From Azospirillum brasilense (GTDB lineage Bacteria; Pseudomonadota; Alphaproteobacteria; Azospirillales; Azospirillaceae), in NCBI RefSeq assembly GCF_005222205.1, contig NZ_CP032347.1, positions 434,001 through 498,000 of the forward strand: DNA of 64,000 nt. Direction: 5' to 3'. Of this stretch, positions 23,701 to 31,337 are shown piece by piece; position 1 is the stretch's first letter; the number at the start of each line of letters is the position of its first letter. Below the pieces are notes generated by a model that worked only from the letters and a program-made list of their open reading frames with translations, was not told where the DNA came from and ran no database searches. A program made the translations under genes and the position numbers.

Positions 23701-26700
23701 ATCTGCCACGGCTTCTGGGCGGATCGTCCGCAGCACCGCGACCCGGCGCGTTACCCGCTGTTCGACATCGCGGTGACGGAGAATCCGCAGGGCGCCCCCG
23801 CCCCCGGCCCGCTGCGCTTCGTCCGTCCTGATCACGAGGGGTTGGCCTACGAACGCACCGGCCATTCGCCGGGCCAGGACATGGTGCTGATCCATGAAGG
23901 GCTGGCCGACGGCGGACTGCTGCTGCAATGGCACGTCAACGCCGCGCTCTACGCCAAGGACACGGCGGAACGCTGGTTCGAGGCGTTGAGCGGCTGGGCG
24001 CGCTGGCTGGGGGGCGACGTCGCCCGCGCCGAGGCGACCCCGCCCGAACTGCTGCCGGAAGAGGAGATGACGCTCGCGGCGTGGGAGCACGGCCCGGCGG
24101 CGGAGCGCCCGGCGCTGCCCTTCCACGCGCTGTTCGAACGGCTGATCGACCAGCCCGGCACCGGCCAGGGCGGACGCCCGGCGGTCATCACCACCGACCG
24201 CGTTCTGACCTACCGCGCGGTGGAGGCGGAGGCCAACGCCATCGCCCACGCCCTGCGGGAGCGCGGGGCGGAGCGCGGCAGCGTGGTCGGCGTCCTGACC
24301 GGACGCTCCCCCAACCTGCCCGCCGCCCTTCTGGGCGTGTGGAAGGCCGGAGCGGTCTATCTCCCGCTCGCCGCCGACCTGCCGGCCGAACGGCTGGCCT
24401 TCATCGCCGGAGACGCCGGGGCGGCCCTGCTGCTGGCACTGGACGGCGTCGCCGTGCCTGACGCGCTGTCCGCCCTGCCGCTTCTGCGTCCAGAGGGTCT
24501 CTCCGCCGATTTCCGCACCGCCCACGCCCACCGGCCGCAAGCCGCGACGGGGCCGGAGGACACCGCCTACATCCTCTACACCTCCGGTTCCACCGGCCGC
24601 CCCAAGGGCACGCCGGTCAGCCACGGCGCCTATGTGAACATGGTGCTGGGCGCCGTCGAGACCTTCGGCCTGACCGCCGAGGACCGGACGCTGATGTTCG
24701 CCTCGCCCTCCTTCGACGTGTCGCTGTCGGACGTCGGTATGCCGCTGGCCGCCGGGGCGGCGCTCTGCGCCGTGTCCTACGAGGTGCTGAGCGCCCCGGC
24801 CCGCCTGATCGCCTTCCTTGCGGAGCAGCGGGTGACCGTCGCCGACCTCACCCCGACCTATCTGCGCCTGTTCGACGGGGCGGAGCTGCCGTCCCTGCGC
24901 ATCCTGGTGACCGGCGGCGAGGCGCCCCTTGCGGCGGACGTGCGCGCCTACGCCGGGCGGCTGCGCTACTACAACGCCTACGGCCCGACCGAGAACACCA
25001 TCACCAGCGCCATGGGGCTGCTGGGTGCGGAGGACCGGGGCTTCCTGCCCGTCGGCCGTCCGCTGCCCAATACATCGGTGCACATCCGCGACGCGGCGGG
25101 CCGCCCGGTGCCTCCAGGGGCGGTGGGGGAAATCTGGCTGGGCGGTGCCAACCTCGCCCGCGGCTATCTGAACCGTCCGGAGCAGGAGGCGGCGGCCTTC
25201 ATCGGGACGGGACGCGGTCGGCTCTACCGCTCCGGCGACCTCGGGCGCTGGCGCGCCGACGGCGAGCTGGAGGTGCTGGGCCGCATCGACGATCAGGTGA
25301 AGCTGAACGGCATCCGCATCGAACTCGGCGAGATCGAGCAGGCGCTGGGAAGCCACCCCGACATCGCACAGGCGGTGGCCCTGGTGCAGGGCAAGGCCGG
25401 CGCGGCGCAGAGCCTGTGGGCCTTCGTCCGCCCCATCCCCGGCAAGCCGGTGCCAGCCGAGGACTCCTGGCGCGGCTGGCTGGCCGACCGGCTGCCCGCG
25501 GTGATGATCCCGGCCGGGGTGATCGCGGTGGAAACGGTGCCCGTGACGGCGTCGGGCAAGGTGGACCGCGCAGCACTGCAAGGGCTGATCGCCGGCCACG
25601 CCCCGCAAGGAGCGCGGATGGCGCCGCAGGGCCGGCTTGAGGAAACCGTCGCCCGCGTCTGGGCGGCGCGGCTGGGCCGCGGCCCGGTCTGGCGCGACGA
25701 CAATTTCTTCGCGCTCGGCGGCCACAGCCTGCTCGCCATCGCCGTCGCCCACGCTCTGGAAACGGAGCTGGGGCGCCCCGTCTCCGCCCGCGACCTGTTC
25801 ACCGAACCGACCCTGCGCGGCTTTGCCGCCCGCCTCGCCGCCGCTGCTCCCGCGGATGCCCCAACCGACGCCGAATCCGACCGCGCGACCGAAGGCCAGC
25901 GGGAGTTCTGGGTGGCCGAGCAGGCCGGGCTGGACACCCGCGGCTTCAACATCCCCCTGACATTGGCGGTGGAGGGCGACACCCCGGCCGACGACCGCTG
26001 GCAAGCCGCCTGGACCGCCCTGGCCGAGCGGCACGAGGCCCTGCGCACCGGCTTCCAGGAAAACGAAGGCGGCACGCTCCGCCGGACTGTCCATTCGACG
26101 ACCGCCGGTCTGGACATTTCAACGGCGCCCGACCGTCCCACCGCCCTGGAACACATCCGGGAGCGCCAGACCGAACCCTTCGCCATGGCCGCTCCGCCGC
26201 TGTGGCGGGCCGGGCTTGTCCGGGTGGCGGACGGCGGCGCCCTGTTCTGGCTGGCCCTGCACCATTCCATCGGCGACGGCCTGTCGCTCGGCCTGCTCAC
26301 GAACGACCTCGCCGCGCTGCTGCGCGGGGAGTCCCTGCCCGGCCGCGCCCCCGGCTTCGGCCGCTCCGCAGCGCGGGAGGAGGCCTATCTCACCAGCGAG
26401 GCCGCCTGGGCGGACACGGAGCATTGGCGGCGCCTGCTCGCCGGAATCGACCCCGCCGCCTTCGAGGAATGGCCGCTCGACCGGCCGCGTCCGGCCGTGC
26501 GCAGCGCGGAGACGGCCAAGGGAAGCCATTGCCACCGCGTCCGCCTCACCCCGGACGTGGCGGAAGCGTTGCGCGCCCTCGCCCGGCGCAACGGTGCCAG
26601 CCTGCACGCCCTGATGATGACGCTGATGGCGCATGAGGTGCGCCGCCGCACCGGCCGGACGGCGTTCCTGATGGGCACCGCCGCTTCCACCCGCGAGACG

Positions 26701-29700
26701 GCGGAGGAGGCGGGCGTCGTCGGCTACTGCATCAACATGCTGCCGGTGCCCTTCCAGGTCGACCGGGGCGAGCCGCTGGAGCAGGCGGTCAAGGCGACGC
26801 AGAGCCGTCTGGCGGAAGCGCTGCGCCATGGCCGTCAGCCTTTCGCGCGCATCCACCAGGAGTTCCGCCGCAGCCACCCGCAGGCGCATCATCCGGCCCG
26901 CTACCCGCTGTTCGATCTGGCGGTGACGGAAAATCCGGTCATGGCCGCCCCGCGGGGCGATGGGCTCCGCTTCGCGGCCATCGACGCCTTCCACGGCCCC
27001 GATATCCAGTACGAACTGCGCCAGAGCGCCCCCGCCCAGGACCTCGTCCTGGTGCATGAGGGGCAGGCGGACGGCGGGCTGGTCCTCCAGCTCTACGCCA
27101 ACGCCGCCCTCTATGATCGGGAGACCGCGCAGGCCTGGACCGCGGCGCTGGACGGCTGGGCACGGCGGCTGGCTGATCCGCAGCGGGCGCCGGGCGAACC
27201 GCTGCCCGCCCTGCTGCCGGACGAGGAGACGCGGCTCGCCGCGTGGGAACACGGCCCGGCGATGCCGCACCCGGTTCCCTGCTTCCACCACCAGTTCGCC
27301 GCGCTGGCGCGCTCGCAGCCGGATTGCCCGGCCCTCATCACCGATGACGGCGCGGTCAGCTACGCCGCGATGAACGCCCGCGCCAACGCGCTGGCCCGCG
27401 CGCTGCTGGCGCAAGGCGTGCGGATCGGCGACGCGGTCGGCGTCCTGACGGAGCGCTCGCCCGCCCTGCCCGAAGCGGTGCTGGCGATCTGGAAGGCCGG
27501 GGCCGCCTATCTGCCGCTGACCCGCGACCTGCCGGCGGACCGGCTGGCCTTCATCGCGCGCGACGCCGCCATCCGCATCGTCGTGGCGCTGGACGGCCAC
27601 ACCCTTCCCGACGCGCTGGCGCCGGCCGGATACGCCGTCCTCCGCCCGGAATCCCTGACCGGGGATTTCCGCGCCGCCCACGCCCATGAGCCGGAGGCCG
27701 GGGAACGCAGCGGTCCCGGCGATCCCGCCTACATCATCCACACCTCGGGATCGACCGGGGTGCCGAAGGGGGTCGTGCTGCATCATGGCGGTATGCTGAA
27801 CCTCGGCCTGTCGATGGCGCGGATGATGGGGGTCCAGCCGGACGAACGCACGCTCCTCAGCTCCTCCCCCTCCTTCGACGCCTGGATCTCCGATTCCGTG
27901 ATGACCTGGGCGACCGGCGGCGCCCTCGTGCCGATCCGCCGCGCCGAAATGGACGACACCGCCGGGCTCCGCGCCAAGATGGAGCGGCTGGGGGTCACCT
28001 CCGCCACCCTGCCGCCCTCCTACCTGCGGCTGTTCGAGCAGGCGGACCTGCCGACCCTGCGCATCCTGATGACGGTGGGCGAGCCGCCCAACGCCGCCGA
28101 CGCCCTGCACTACGCGGCCCGGCTGCGCTACATCAACGGCTACGGCCCGACCGAGAACACCGCCGCGGCCAGCATCGGCATCCTGCGCCCGGACTCGCCC
28201 TGGATGAGCGCCGGGCGCCCGCTGCCCAACACCGCCATCCACATCCTGGACGAGGACGGGGAGCCGGTGCCCCCCGGTGCCATCGGCCATGTCTGGCTGA
28301 GCGGCCTGGGGTTGGCCATCGGCTACCTGAACCGGCCCGACCTGACCGCCGCCGCCTTCGTGGAGACGGCGAAGGGCCGCCGCTACCGCACCGGCGACCT
28401 CGGCCGCTGGCTGCCCAACGGGGAGCTTCTGGTCCTCGGCCGGTCGGACAGCCAGGTGAAGCTGCGCGGCCAGCGCGTGGAGCTGGGCGAGATCGAGCAC
28501 CGGCTGGAATCCTACCCCGGCGTCCAGCAGGCGGTGGCCCTGGTGGACACGCCGCCGGGCGGCGCCCAGACGCTGTGGGCCTTCGTCAGCCTCGCGCCCG
28601 ACGCCGCGGAGCCGACACAGGCCGCCTGGGCCGCCCATGCGGCGGCGGCGCTGCCCGCCTATATGGTGCCGGCGGCGGTGATCCGGGTGCCGGCGATCCC
28701 GGTGACGGTGGCCGGCAAGGTCGACCGCAAGGCCCTGCTGCAGACGTTGGCCGACCATGCGCCCTCCGAAGGCACGGCTTCCAGCGCCTACACCCCGCCG
28801 CGCAACGCGGTGGAGCAGCGGGTGGCGGAGCTGTGGGCGGAGCAGCTCCGGCGGCCCGTTCCGGGGCGGGAGGCCGGCTTCTTCGAGCTGGGCGGCGACA
28901 GCCTGCGGGCGATCGCCGTGGTCAACCGCCTGCGCCGCGAATTCGCTTGCAAGATCAACGATCTCTACGAAGCGCCGGTGCTGGCGGATTTCGCGTTGCG
29001 CCTGCGGCCCCAGCCGGACCATCTGCACCGCGTCATCGCCGCCGTCCGATCCCATTGGCGGGACTATCAGACGACCCTGCCCGCCTTCGACGCCGCCCGC
29101 GACCGCGCGCTGGCCGAGCAGCAGCGGGCGTACGAGGTGCGCAACGCGGCCTACGCCGCCTTCGATGGGACGGAGCGGCGCGGCTATAACGAGGTGCTGC
29201 TGACCGGCGCCACCGGCTATCTCGGCGCCTATCTGCTGCGGGAGCTTCTGTCCGATCCTGAGCGGCGGGTGACCGCCCTGGTCCGCGGAGGCGACGACGG
29301 GGCCGCCCGCGTCCGGCTCGGCCGTGTGCTGGCCGGCTATTTCGGAGCGGCGAACGGTGCCGCGCTGATCGCCGATCCGCGCCTGACCGTGCGGGCCGGC
29401 GACCTGCGCCGCGACGGGCTGGGCCTCGCCCCCACGGTGCACGGCGCGCTGGCTGAGGGGGTGCGCGCGGTCTTCCACTGCGCGGCCAACGTCAACCATT
29501 TCGGCCATTACGCGGAGTTCCACGCCGACAATGTCGAGGCGACGCGCCGGCTCCTCGACCTCGCCGCCGCGCGGCGCGGCGACCCGGCGGACTTCCACCT
29601 GATTTCCACCCTGTCGGTCACCGGCAAGGCGCCGGAGGACGGCTTCAAACTGGTCACCGAATACGACGCGGTGCCGGACGCCCTCGACGAGAACTACTAC

Positions 29701-30309
29701 GTCCGCAGCAAGCAGGAGGCGGAGCGGCTGGTCACAACGGCGCGCGGCGACCTGCGCAACGCCAGCATCCACCGCGTCGGCAACGTCGTCTTCGCGGCGG
29801 AGGGCGGGCCGCTGCAGTTGAACCTGCGGGACAACGCCTTCTTCCGGCAACTGGCCGCCTTCGTGCGGCTGGGGGTGGTGCCCGACGATTCGCACGTCTG
29901 GCTGTGCCACGTCGATCGCGTGGCCCGCGCGGTGGTGTTGCTCGCCGGTGCCGCCGGCCTCGCCAACGAGACGCACCATGTGGAGAACCACCGCCGCGAC
30001 ACGCTGGCCGACTTCGTCACCTCGGCGGCGGGCATGGCCGGCGCGGTGCAAGCGGTCGGCTTCGACGCCCTGCTCGACCGGCTGGAGCGCGCCATCGGCG
30101 AACCCGAGATGGACGGCGCCCTGGCCCAGACGCTGGAGGGCTTCGGCCTCTACAGCGGGCGCTCCCCCCAGGCGCGCGGCCGGCGGCAGGAGCTCACCTC
30201 CGAACGCACGCAGGGGCTGCTCGGCCGCATGGGGTTCGGCTGGCCGCCGGTTCCCCGCGCCGGGCAGGCCGACATGCTGCGCGCCGCCGCGGACCTTTTC
30301 TCCCGATGA
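17725..30309 (+). CDS. Four-module nonribosomal peptide synthetase with terminal reductase (A-T-C-A-T-C-A-T-C-A-T-R)
   Basis: About 4,194 residues. Module 1 has no condensation domain: A1 (A3 motif TSGSTGQPKG near 190) and T1 (GGTSL near 566). Three C-A-T modules follow. C domains have HHAVVDG near 753, HHSIGDG near 1800 and again near 2846; A domains have TSGTTG/TSGSTG near 1233, 2286 and 3340; carrier Ser motifs GGNSL, GGHSL and GGDSL near 1615, 2666 and 3724. The end is a thioester reductase with the Rossmann motif TGATGYLGAYLLREL near 3827 and YxxxK in NYYVRSK. No epimerase, methyltransferase or TE domain. A1 is atypical: pocket position 235 is Ile, motif A5 is HGATE, and motif A7 has His for Gly. 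The start is ATG 17725 or GTG 17713 (AAGGA nearby). The ATGA overlap couples it to the oxygenase. Substrates are unproven; a phosphopantetheinyl transferase and an MbtH protein are not in the window. Confidence 0.96.
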   Translation: MPDTTPHIPTDRLHLSNSFGPVKIWPDLRLHEGFEQLVERHPTAPAVVTEAGILDYAGLDAAANALAHALLALGLGMEEPVGVLTERSGHLPQAFLGILKAGGVYVPMVADLPPERLANMARQAGMRLLVALDGLVPPEALTHALSANGKMERPQAVLRPESLDGESLARSAERPDRPGPANGLAVILFTSGSTGQPKGVLIQHDACVNLALGHTEAQGVGPGDRVLLSTSPGFILGFRELCLPLLSGAAYVPASRALIDDPARLLDHMARLGVTIALFTPSYLRLLRGAVPAGLRMILTAGERPNPDDARHYARYLDYWNMHGATEVCGTICMHKVNPDGDGPLPSGRPFTNNAVHLLDRHGNEVPDGEVGEIHVIGRGVSRGYLNQPELSAENFVETRFGRAYRTHDLGRWNENGDLETLGRADDMVKVSGQSVSLSEIERTLLRHPLVSRAAALQHQGRLAAIVESADPEAAQAEDWRAFLGRTLPAYMVPARVKAVARMPINSAGKTDRRALLALAEEALSAARRTGGTPPQGDLERAIATVWEEILDTRPVMRDDPFFAIGGTSLLAIAVGQRLHALGHPVTVPVILASQTVEALARRIVERKDEDTAPLDVSEGPATAGQEDFWVAAKLGLAAAGSHVVRVLSVRGPVPKVERWRAAWAALLERHPALRTAFHTDAEGRVRWRTIPAAALPPSAGFSVDRCHLPEEARELIAGYAETPFALTEAPLARAGLMIIESGNETLFWFVLHHAVVDGQSARTVQEDVLALLLDRALPPAPHGIALAARDEARHLRSDLAERDRAFWNAKLDALPLEAFEELPLDQPRPITPSGRSAPPLAERLDAATTTALTAIAKAQGVGLHGLLLAILAAETRRRGGRTDLILGTGVSLRPAGGEDAVGHFVNLVPVVLPGAPTALAGQVRAAQDALTEAVGHAGLPANLIQREFRQRRPDALPPARPNLFAVALTANPPRTSADPASGLSLSPRRLPGALAHPAAGLDLAFSHEPVTDDDGEGLELALLWNPDVHTETTAHSWLAGFAAWARWLAVDPARLDSPLPALLPEEAALLDRWEHGEERPRPPRRAHELFEDIAARQPDRPAVVTRSGVRTYGELNRDADRIAAALLLCGVARQDAVAVLTGCSPGLPAAVLGVWKAGAAYLPLAQDLPPERMAYMVRDAGVRLLIALDGQPVPPALAEAVPTLIRPDILEGSAAPTTVAGAPDDLAYVIYTSGTTGHPKGVAVRHDGFINAALATGETVGLRADDRMALAATPGFDASLWELGLALLHGMAMVPVPPDLRDDPWALKDAYTELGVTVAFHAPSYLRISQEKPFRGLRVLLTGGEAPNADDARHHAADLAFWNAYGPTEASILASMGRILPDSGRGGPVPAGRPLPNSRVTLRRPDGTPVPPGLPGEVWLGGVGLARGYLNNPDLTARAFVETAEGRFYRTGDLGRWTADGRLVLCGRIDHQVKLHGQRVELAEIEQDLLAHPAAAQAVVLVDAAAEGTKALRAFVRAKDGATLPDEEAWRAFLADRLPAFMVPASVTGVDSVPLTPAGKIDRDALLRLAHAHGDATTAERQAPRDGLEHRIAALWSGLLGEEVARTDNFFALGGNSLLAVTIAHRLSQDLGVAVPARALFAAPTLAGFARKVAALRDAETPQADADDSDLATEGEREFWVAEAAGLDTRPFIIPVIRAVEGELPDAARWSDAWTALAERHEALRTSFAEGADGRLRRRIAASIDGALELSTQADRAAALAHIRARQGQPFAMTEAPLWRAGLVTSVDGGTPLFWMALHHSIGDGRSVGVLLEELTALLAGERLPPPPARYAALAARERRYLDGPDRAVDEAHWRNLLSTLPADVFDDWPLDTPRAAGAAPGSHRFELRLEPATAAGLKAVARRHEASLHAVLLTLLAREVRRRTGRGAVTIGTTGDIRETAEDARVVGYGVTMLPLALQSAAGAPFAAELRATQAALAGALQHARLPFTRICHGFWADRPQHRDPARYPLFDIAVTENPQGAPAPGPLRFVRPDHEGLAYERTGHSPGQDMVLIHEGLADGGLLLQWHVNAALYAKDTAERWFEALSGWARWLGGDVARAEATPPELLPEEEMTLAAWEHGPAAERPALPFHALFERLIDQPGTGQGGRPAVITTDRVLTYRAVEAEANAIAHALRERGAERGSVVGVLTGRSPNLPAALLGVWKAGAVYLPLAADLPAERLAFIAGDAGAALLLALDGVAVPDALSALPLLRPEGLSADFRTAHAHRPQAATGPEDTAYILYTSGSTGRPKGTPVSHGAYVNMVLGAVETFGLTAEDRTLMFASPSFDVSLSDVGMPLAAGAALCAVSYEVLSAPARLIAFLAEQRVTVADLTPTYLRLFDGAELPSLRILVTGGEAPLAADVRAYAGRLRYYNAYGPTENTITSAMGLLGAEDRGFLPVGRPLPNTSVHIRDAAGRPVPPGAVGEIWLGGANLARGYLNRPEQEAAAFIGTGRGRLYRSGDLGRWRADGELEVLGRIDDQVKLNGIRIELGEIEQALGSHPDIAQAVALVQGKAGAAQSLWAFVRPIPGKPVPAEDSWRGWLADRLPAVMIPAGVIAVETVPVTASGKVDRAALQGLIAGHAPQGARMAPQGRLEETVARVWAARLGRGPVWRDDNFFALGGHSLLAIAVAHALETELGRPVSARDLFTEPTLRGFAARLAAAAPADAPTDAESDRATEGQREFWVAEQAGLDTRGFNIPLTLAVEGDTPADDRWQAAWTALAERHEALRTGFQENEGGTLRRTVHSTTAGLDISTAPDRPTALEHIRERQTEPFAMAAPPLWRAGLVRVADGGALFWLALHHSIGDGLSLGLLTNDLAALLRGESLPGRAPGFGRSAAREEAYLTSEAAWADTEHWRRLLAGIDPAAFEEWPLDRPRPAVRSAETAKGSHCHRVRLTPDVAEALRALARRNGASLHALMMTLMAHEVRRRTGRTAFLMGTAASTRETAEEAGVVGYCINMLPVPFQVDRGEPLEQAVKATQSRLAEALRHGRQPFARIHQEFRRSHPQAHHPARYPLFDLAVTENPVMAAPRGDGLRFAAIDAFHGPDIQYELRQSAPAQDLVLVHEGQADGGLVLQLYANAALYDRETAQAWTAALDGWARRLADPQRAPGEPLPALLPDEETRLAAWEHGPAMPHPVPCFHHQFAALARSQPDCPALITDDGAVSYAAMNARANALARALLAQGVRIGDAVGVLTERSPALPEAVLAIWKAGAAYLPLTRDLPADRLAFIARDAAIRIVVALDGHTLPDALAPAGYAVLRPESLTGDFRAAHAHEPEAGERSGPGDPAYIIHTSGSTGVPKGVVLHHGGMLNLGLSMARMMGVQPDERTLLSSSPSFDAWISDSVMTWATGGALVPIRRAEMDDTAGLRAKMERLGVTSATLPPSYLRLFEQADLPTLRILMTVGEPPNAADALHYAARLRYINGYGPTENTAAASIGILRPDSPWMSAGRPLPNTAIHILDEDGEPVPPGAIGHVWLSGLGLAIGYLNRPDLTAAAFVETAKGRRYRTGDLGRWLPNGELLVLGRSDSQVKLRGQRVELGEIEHRLESYPGVQQAVALVDTPPGGAQTLWAFVSLAPDAAEPTQAAWAAHAAAALPAYMVPAAVIRVPAIPVTVAGKVDRKALLQTLADHAPSEGTASSAYTPPRNAVEQRVAELWAEQLRRPVPGREAGFFELGGDSLRAIAVVNRLRREFACKINDLYEAPVLADFALRLRPQPDHLHRVIAAVRSHWRDYQTTLPAFDAARDRALAEQQRAYEVRNAAYAAFDGTERRGYNEVLLTGATGYLGAYLLRELLSDPERRVTALVRGGDDGAARVRLGRVLAGYFGAANGAALIADPRLTVRAGDLRRDGLGLAPTVHGALAEGVRAVFHCAANVNHFGHYAEFHADNVEATRRLLDLAAARRGDPADFHLISTLSVTGKAPEDGFKLVTEYDAVPDALDENYYVRSKQEAERLVTTARGDLRNASIHRVGNVVFAAEGGPLQLNLRDNAFFRQLAAFVRLGVVPDDSHVWLCHVDRVARAVVLLAGAAGLANETHHVENHRRDTLADFVTSAAGMAGAVQAVGFDALLDRLERAIGEPEMDGALAQTLEGFGLYSGRSPQARGRRQELTSERTQGLLGRMGFGWPPVPRAGQADMLRAAADLFSR

Positions 30310-31337
30310 ACGCCTTCGGAGCCATCATGCTCACCCATGTCCAGGATCTCGGCTTCCGCACCGGGGAATTCACCGCCGAGCCGCTGCCCTACGCCGAGAC
30401 CGCGCGCGTGCTGGCCGTCCTGGCCGCCCGCCATGGGGCGGAGAGCGACGCCGCCGCCCTCGTCCCGGACGGGCGGGAGGCCGAGCTGCGCGGCGAACTG
30501 GCAGAGGCTGCACCCGGCCTGTCCGCCCTGGCCTCGGCGATCCGCGACCGGCTGGAGACCAGCCACAGCGGCGTGCTGATCCGCCATGCCCATCTCGACC
30601 GCCATGACCTCGACACCCGGCGGCGCCTGCTCTACGCGCTGGCCGTCGGCATGGGCGCACCGACCGCGACCGACCGGATCGACCGCAAGGTGGTGTGGGA
30701 CATCAAGCTCCGGCCCGAGCTGGTCCGCAGCGGCGGCGCCTCCACCTTCTCCGAGCACGCCGACGAGGCCGACTTCCACACCGACACCCAGTATTTCCCG
30801 ACCCCCGAACGCTACATGCTGCTCTATTTTGCCAAGGCGGCGGCCTGCGGCGGCGGGCGGTCCAGCCTGCGCGACGCGCGCTGCGTCCGCGCGGCTCTGG
30901 CCGGCAGCGAGGAGGGGCGCTGGGCGCTGGACCTGCTGTCGCGGACGGCGCTGCCCTTCCGCATCCCCGCCACCTTCACCCGCACCGGGTCGCGCGACGC
31001 GGTGGAGGTGACCTTCGCCACCGTCTTCGGCGACCGCCCGCTCATCCGCTTCCGCACCGACACGCTGCGCCGTGGGTTGGCCGCCCGCCCGGAGCACGAC
31101 ACGCCGGACGTCCGCCGCGCGCTCGCCATTCTCCAGGCGGAGCTGGACAATCCGGCGCGGCGGCTGGAGACCTTCCTGGAGTCCGACAGCCTGCTGGCGA
31201 TGAACAATCATGAGGCGCTCCACGGGCGCGGCGCCTTCGCCGACCCGGAGCGTCACGCGCTGCGCATCCGCATCGATGACGGTGCTCCGCAGGATGGCGC
31301 CCCGCCGCAATCCCTGGCGCAGGATCAGGCACGATGA
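30306..31337 (+). CDS. Fe(II)/2-oxoglutarate oxygenase, TauD/clavaminate-synthase-like
   Basis: 343-residue member of the TauD/TfdA superfamily. The metal triad is visible: His-x-Asp in FHTDTQYF (near 157-159) and the distal His in NNHEALHGRGAF (near 305), with an Arg-rich RHALRIRI strand beyond that can hold 2-oxoglutarate. ERYMLLYFAKAA after the HxD motif matches the clavaminate synthase/VioC type. Such enzymes in NRPS clusters hydroxylate an amino acid, free or carrier-bound. The start ATG overlaps the NRPS stop and the stop overlaps the next ATG (both ATGA), so it is an integral operon member. The residue it hydroxylates cannot be told; a start at 30327 is possible. Confidence 0.88.
   Translation: MNAFGAIMLTHVQDLGFRTGEFTAEPLPYAETARVLAVLAARHGAESDAAALVPDGREAELRGELAEAAPGLSALASAIRDRLETSHSGVLIRHAHLDRHDLDTRRRLLYALAVGMGAPTATDRIDRKVVWDIKLRPELVRSGGASTFSEHADEADFHTDTQYFPTPERYMLLYFAKAAACGGGRSSLRDARCVRAALAGSEEGRWALDLLSRTALPFRIPATFTRTGSRDAVEVTFATVFGDRPLIRFRTDTLRRGLAARPEHDTPDVRRALAILQAELDNPARRLETFLESDSLLAMNNHEALHGRGAFADPERHALRIRIDDGAPQDGAPPQSLAQDQAR

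Noticed and set aside
22489..30051. Very long minus-strand frames opposite the NRPS
   Set aside because: Low-complexity Arg/Gly/Gln-rich translations with no domain; they are shadows of the NRPS third-position GC bias.
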